Below, in pieces: positions 58,556 to 61,852 of a stretch of DNA of 61,852 bases. The DNA is from RGIG9041 sp045541455 (lineage in GTDB: Bacteria; Bacillota; Clostridia; Oscillospirales; QAKW01), in contig JAZQJA010000022.1 of assembly GCA_045541455.1 (NCBI GenBank), positions 1-61,852 on the forward strand, read 5' to 3'. How positions within the stretch are numbered: position 1 is the first letter of the stretch; every line of letters starts with the position of its first letter. The position numbers and the translations under genes were made by a program. Under the pieces are notes generated by a model. It saw nothing but the letters and a program-made list of their open reading frames with translations. It ran no database searches and was not told where the DNA came from.

Positions 58556-58592
58556 GAGTTAAATTTAAAACAATAGTTAAGGAGATATATTA

Positions 58593-59792
58593 ATGAAAAT
58601 TCTTGTTATCAATGCCGGAAGTTCATCGGTAAAGTACCAATTTATTGATATGGAAAACGGCAAGTGTCTTGCAAAGGGTCTTTGCGAAAGAATTGGTATA
58701 GCAGACGGCTTTTTCAAGCAGACCGCAGGCGAAAAATATATTGAACTTTCGTATGATATGCCCGACCACGCAACCGCTATCCGTCTTGTAATCAAATATC
58801 TTACAGACGCTCAGTACGGCGTTATAAGTGATGTATCGGAAATTGCGGCTATAGGTCACAGGGTTGTTAACGGCGGTGAAATTTTCCCTGAGAGCACATT
58901 GCTTGATACTGATAAAATTAACAAGATTGAAGAGTTAACCGATTTTGCTCCGCTGCACAATCCGCCTGCCGTTACCGGTATGCGTGCTTGTGTTTCGGTT
59001 ATGGGTGAAAACGTGCCACAGGTTGCTGTGTTTGATACATCTTTTCATCAGACAATGCCTGATGTTGCATGGCAATATCCGTTGCCTGAAAAATACCATA
59101 AAGAATACGGTATACGCCGTTTTGGTGCACACGGAACATCACATAAATTTGTTGCAAACGAGTGTGCAAAGTTTCTAAACAAGGATATAACCGAACTTAA
59201 AATAGTTACTTGCCATTTGGGCAACGGTTCGTCAATAACTGCTGTAAACGGTGGCAAAAGCATTGACACTTCAATGGGCTTTACTCCACTTGCAGGTGTT
59301 ATGATGGGTACACGCTGCGGTGACATTGACCCTGCAATTGTTACCTACATTATGGAAAAAGAAGGGCTTACACCCGCGCAGGTTAACAGTATGCTAAATA
59401 AAGAGTCGGGTGCGCTTGGCGTGTCAGGTTTTTCAAGCGATTTCAGAGATATTGAAGAGGCAGCAAAATCAGGTAATGCGGATGCAGAGCGTGTACTTCG
59501 TATGCTGTCATATCAGGTAGCAAAATACATTGGTGCATACGCTATGGCTATGGGTGGAATTGACGCTGTTGTATTTACAGCAGGTCTTGGCGAAAACAAC
59601 ACAACCGTTCGTAAATATATTGCTGATCGCTTGGGCTTTATTGGGGCTTATCTCGACCAAGAGAAAAATCAGATTCGTGGTGAAAATGCAGTTATTTCTA
59701 CTGCAGATTCAAAAACAATGCTTCTTGTTATCCCCACAAACGAAGAACTTGCAATTGCAAAAGACACAATGGAAATTGTTTCAAAATTATAA
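58593..59792 (+). CDS. ackA: Acetate kinase
   Basis: 399 residues, full length. The ASKHA-fold motifs are NAGSSSVKYQ (6-15), GHRVVNGGEIFPES (about 89-102), VAVFDTSFHQTMP, GAHGTSHKFV (about 177-186), CHLGNGSSITAV and the GLGENN segment near 330. The enzyme makes ATP and acetate from acetyl-phosphate. With PduL at 14.8 kb supplying acetyl-phosphate, it completes the acetate fermentation branch. The ribosome binding site is AAGGAGATA. Terminator downstream. Confidence 0.96.
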   Translation: MKILVINAGSSSVKYQFIDMENGKCLAKGLCERIGIADGFFKQTAGEKYIELSYDMPDHATAIRLVIKYLTDAQYGVISDVSEIAAIGHRVVNGGEIFPESTLLDTDKINKIEELTDFAPLHNPPAVTGMRACVSVMGENVPQVAVFDTSFHQTMPDVAWQYPLPEKYHKEYGIRRFGAHGTSHKFVANECAKFLNKDITELKIVTCHLGNGSSITAVNGGKSIDTSMGFTPLAGVMMGTRCGDIDPAIVTYIMEKEGLTPAQVNSMLNKESGALGVSGFSSDFRDIEEAAKSGNADAERVLRMLSYQVAKYIGAYAMAMGGIDAVVFTAGLGENNTTVRKYIADRLGFIGAYLDQEKNQIRGENAVISTADSKTMLLVIPTNEELAIAKDTMEIVSKL

Positions 59793-59797
59793 TAAGG

Positions 59798-59833
59798 GTG
59801 CGCAGAGAAGTTTAATTCTCTGCGCATTTTTAA
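59798..59833 (+). terminator. Terminator of ackA
   Basis: TGCGCAGAGAA pairs with TTCTCTGCGCA around GTTTAA, followed by TTTTT. The next gene starts 8 nt beyond it. Confidence 0.9.
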
Positions 59834-59840
59834 AAATGAT

Positions 59841-60353
59841 ATGGATTATAAAATTATTTATTCTGACCGAAAAACCCTTTGCCTTTGTGTGCAAAAAGAC
59901 GGAACTGTAACGGTGAAAGCGCCGTTTTTGACAAACAAATCGCAAATTGATATGTTTGTTGCAAAGCATATAAAATGGATTGAAAACAGGCGCGCACAAA
60001 TTATTAAAAAAGAAAATCTTTTACAAAATATACGTGAAGATGAATTAAAACAAAAAGCGTTGCAGTACATACCTTTCCGCGCCGAACACTATGCAAATAT
60101 TATGGGTGTTGAGTTTAGTGATATTAAAATAACGGGTGCTAAAACCCGGTTTGGCAGTTGCAGTGCAAAAAACTCGCTTTGTTTTTCGTTATATCTTATG
60201 GCATATCCCAAAGATGCAATTGATTATGTTATAGTTCACGAACTTGCACACATAAAGCAAAAAAACCACTCCCCCGCTTTTTACGACGTTATAGAAAGTG
60301 TAATGCCCGAATACAAAGCGTATCGCAAACTGTTAAAAGACGGTGTTTTGTAA
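59841..60353 (+). CDS. YgjP-like (M48-type) zinc metallopeptidase
   Basis: 170 residues. The DUF45/YgjP family shows an N-terminal beta-rich part with KTLCLCVQKDGTVTVKAP, then KTRFGSCSAKNSLCFSLYLMAYP and the zinc motif HELAHIKQKNHSPAFY near 133-148 (HExxH plus a downstream His). The substrate and role of the family are poorly known; it is cytoplasmic. The ATG has no Shine-Dalgarno sequence: just the ackA terminator's T run and AAAAATGAT lie upstream. Translation may be weak or start otherwise. Confidence 0.88.
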   Translation: MDYKIIYSDRKTLCLCVQKDGTVTVKAPFLTNKSQIDMFVAKHIKWIENRRAQIIKKENLLQNIREDELKQKALQYIPFRAEHYANIMGVEFSDIKITGAKTRFGSCSAKNSLCFSLYLMAYPKDAIDYVIVHELAHIKQKNHSPAFYDVIESVMPEYKAYRKLLKDGVL

Positions 60354-60440
60354 AATTCAACAAAACCAGTTTTAATATTTTGTGCAATATAACTGCAACA
60401 AATAAAGTCCTTCGTTACAATTATAGATGGAGGTGATAAT

Positions 60441-61496
60441 ATGAAAAAACTCTTTTTATTATTAATTTTATCGGTTTTGTTTTTAAGCGGATGTAAAAGT
60501 AAACAAGAAGTGGATATTGCATTTTCGGGCGGTAACATTAACACCACCGTATCGGATGAAACCGTTGTTAACGCTGACATAGGGCCTTACGATGAAATAG
60601 TTATAAACAATAATGATGTGCCGATTTCAAATAATGGTATAGAAATTGACATAACAGAAGAAGAAACGCCACCGCCCACCGAAAAAGAGATAAAAGAATT
60701 TTTAAAAAAAATTCACCCCGGCTGTACTGTAGAGTGGTTAGAAAACCTCAATTGCTACGAAGTTACAAGTCACAACGTTGACTATGCAAAATATCGTCTG
60801 CCCGAGTTTGAATTTGAGGCAAACAACGATGTAGGAACAAAAAAGGACCTTGAAAACTGGCTTTCAGCCACCAATCTTGAAAGCAGTGTGATTTTTAAAG
60901 GTGAAACTACCGGCAATTCATATCAGACTGTCGGTTACCATATTACCAACTTTGAAAATATTTCGGTTATCTACGCATCTACCACAGTAGAAATGAAGGT
61001 GTTAAAAGCATACTACGGAGATATAAACGAATCGGATATTATTGAAATTTCCGACTCGTTTGGTGTGGTATATCAAAACGGTGAATACAAACTGCACGTT
61101 ACAAATGAATGTTCAAATTACATTCCATACGACAAGGAGTATCTTGTTCAAGCAACCAAACTAACCGACGGAAGATATATGCCGGATATACACGACTTAT
61201 TACCACTTGACAGAGAATACAAACCGTGGAGTGATGATAACCCCGGTCACCGCTATTGTTTTTTCGAAAAATATATTTTAAATAACGATACAGCGCTTGA
61301 CAGACAGCAAGAAGAACACAAACTACGGTTACAAAACAGCGAAAGAAACAAACAACACGCAAATTTAACAGATGCTCAGTACGGCGGGACAGAGCCTCTC
61401 ACAGATAAACAACTGGCTATTGTTAACGATAACGCACTTTCTGAAGAACAACAAATGCTACTTAATCGTGCAATGAATAAATACGGCAGTAAATAA
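60441..61496 (+). CDS. Lipoprotein of unknown function
   Basis: 351 residues. The signal peptide (1-17) ends in a clean lipobox LSGC, so Cys18 is probably lipidated. The mature part starts with an acidic, Asn/Asp-rich stretch, then a probable alpha/beta domain (about 75-130, EKEIKEFLKKIHPGCTVEWLENLNCYEVTS) and a second domain (about 155-270) with a beta-rich look. The last about 60 residues are hydrophilic, Gln/Asn/Glu-rich. I recognise no family. GGAGGTG precedes the ATG. A terminator follows. Confidence 0.7.
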   Translation: MKKLFLLLILSVLFLSGCKSKQEVDIAFSGGNINTTVSDETVVNADIGPYDEIVINNNDVPISNNGIEIDITEEETPPPTEKEIKEFLKKIHPGCTVEWLENLNCYEVTSHNVDYAKYRLPEFEFEANNDVGTKKDLENWLSATNLESSVIFKGETTGNSYQTVGYHITNFENISVIYASTTVEMKVLKAYYGDINESDIIEISDSFGVVYQNGEYKLHVTNECSNYIPYDKEYLVQATKLTDGRYMPDIHDLLPLDREYKPWSDDNPGHRYCFFEKYILNNDTALDRQQEEHKLRLQNSERNKQHANLTDAQYGGTEPLTDKQLAIVNDNALSEEQQMLLNRAMNKYGSK

Positions 61497-61526
61497 AAAA
61501 GCGAGGAATTCCTCGCTTTTTTATTT
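61494..61526 (+). terminator. Terminator of the 60.4-kb lipoprotein gene
   Basis: AAAAAAGCGAGGAAT pairs with ATTCCTCGCTTTTTT with a minimal loop. It lies 5 nt before the tandem repeat. Confidence 0.88.
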
Positions 61527-61530
61527 ATAG

Positions 61531-61734
61531 GGGTTCGAGTCCCTACCGATTACAATATAAAAGGACACATCCCTTATGGGATATGTCCTTTTATGGCGCG
61601 CTGAAAGGGACAAAGACGCTTTGCGCCTTTTCTGCTCATTGACCGCTCCGCACTGCTCGCGGTACCCAATTTCGCACCATCTGCCTACAAAACACTCCAC
61701 CGGACTGTTTTGCTTTACGGCAGCTGCCCTCACA
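61531..61734. repeat. First copy of a 204-bp tandem repeat, non-coding
   Basis: The unit starts GGGTTCGAGTCCC, which has the base sequence and stem-loop of a tRNA T-arm but no other tRNA part in front. Then come a hairpin (AAAAGGACACATCCC with GGGATATGTCCTTTT, 61559-61592), a GC-rich segment with GGCGC/GCGCC ends (about 61595-61627) and a second hairpin (CAAAACACTCC with GGACTGTTTTG, 61688-61712). No gene is seen in 61497-61852; the frames here are artefacts of the repeat. Confidence 0.9.
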
Positions 61735-61852
61735 GGGTTCGAGTCCCTACCGATTACAATATAAAAGGACACATCCCTTATGGGATATGTCCTTTTATGG
61801 CGCGCTGAAAGGGACAAAGACGCTTTGCGCCTTTTCTGCTCATTGACCGCTC
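61735..61852. repeat. Second copy of the 204-bp repeat, cut by the window edge
   Basis: Bases 61735-61852 (118 nt) repeat 61531-61648 with no difference that I can see. The distance between copies is 204 bp, so the array probably goes on beyond the window. Confidence 0.9.

Noticed and set aside
61531..61560. A tRNA gene suggested by GGGTTCGAGTCCC
   Set aside because: Only the T-arm-like part is present. There is no D-arm, anticodon arm or 5' acceptor strand in the 75 nt before either copy; the first copy directly follows a protein-gene terminator.
61521..61817. A 98-codon open frame on the minus strand across the terminal repeats
   Set aside because: It is created by the 204-bp repeat; the protein repeats itself and contains the GRDSNP string that arises from reading a T-arm sequence backwards. 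No ribosome binding site or domain supports it.

Overview
This 61.9 kb window looks like chromosomal DNA of a low-GC, spore-forming, anaerobic member of the Bacillota, class Clostridia; an Oscillospirales/Ruminococcaceae-type lineage is my best guess, and genus cannot be set from sequence alone. The grounds are an AT-rich composition, strong Shine-Dalgarno sites with frequent TTG/GTG starts, sporulation genes (spmA, spmB, spoVB, ricT, a CotH-like kinase), a clostridial 2[4Fe-4S] ferredoxin, a PduL-plus-AckA acetate route, and an S-layer-homology protein end at the left edge. Almost all of it is ordinary coding DNA on both strands. I see no rRNA, intact tRNA, CRISPR array, prophage or insertion sequence.

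Layout. 1-7.1 kb: end of an SLH protein, trmO, a sugar O-acetyltransferase, an AraC regulator, a GH20 hexosaminidase, an EEP-family enzyme, a PHP enzyme and a D-2-hydroxyacid dehydrogenase. 7.1-14.7 kb: envelope proteins (a class A PBP with a Thr/Ser/Pro/Glu tail, a membrane protein, a repeat-rich solute-binding lipoprotein, a TPR/LRR surface protein). 14.7-16.8 kb: pduL, spmB, spmA and an AbrB-type regulator. 16.9-22.4 kb: metG-tatD-unknown-CotH-like unit and a DUF1858 protein. 22.6-26.8 kb: femX-like, alr, holB, ricT run with overlapping ends, then ferredoxin. 27-30.4 kb: RNase J and serS. 30.4-38.3 kb: a Gld-like ABC operon (ATPase, permease, GldG-like, DUF4340) and hisS-aspS. 38.3-42.4 kb: a divergent methylglyoxal-synthase-like gene, minD, a degenerate adenylating-enzyme homologue, an unknown membrane-anchored protein and an AEC transporter. 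42.5-48.4 kb: the zapA-dut-maf-mreB-mreC-mreD-mrdA shape and division operon. 48.4-51.8 kb: an ArsR/SmtB-controlled metal-efflux unit and a DeoR regulator. 51.9-61.5 kb: a solute-binding lipoprotein pair, spoVB, apt, trkA, tmcAL, ackA, a YgjP-like metallopeptidase and an unknown lipoprotein. The last 0.35 kb is non-coding and holds a tandem repeat with a 204-bp period that runs off the window.

How it fits together. Cell-wall growth is the main theme: MreBCD/PBP2 (elongation), a class A PBP, alanine racemase with a FemAB-type ligase, a SpoVB flippase and ZapA. Translation is the second theme: four aminoacyl-tRNA synthetases, TrmO and TmcAL, with no room for T-box leaders where a promoter can be placed. 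No single dramatic new system stands out. The best leads are the 204-bp repeat with a tRNA T-arm-like start; the MinD/MGS-like/mini-adenylating-enzyme neighbourhood, where three proteins have each lost expected functional parts; and a terminator-like hairpin directly in front of hisS.
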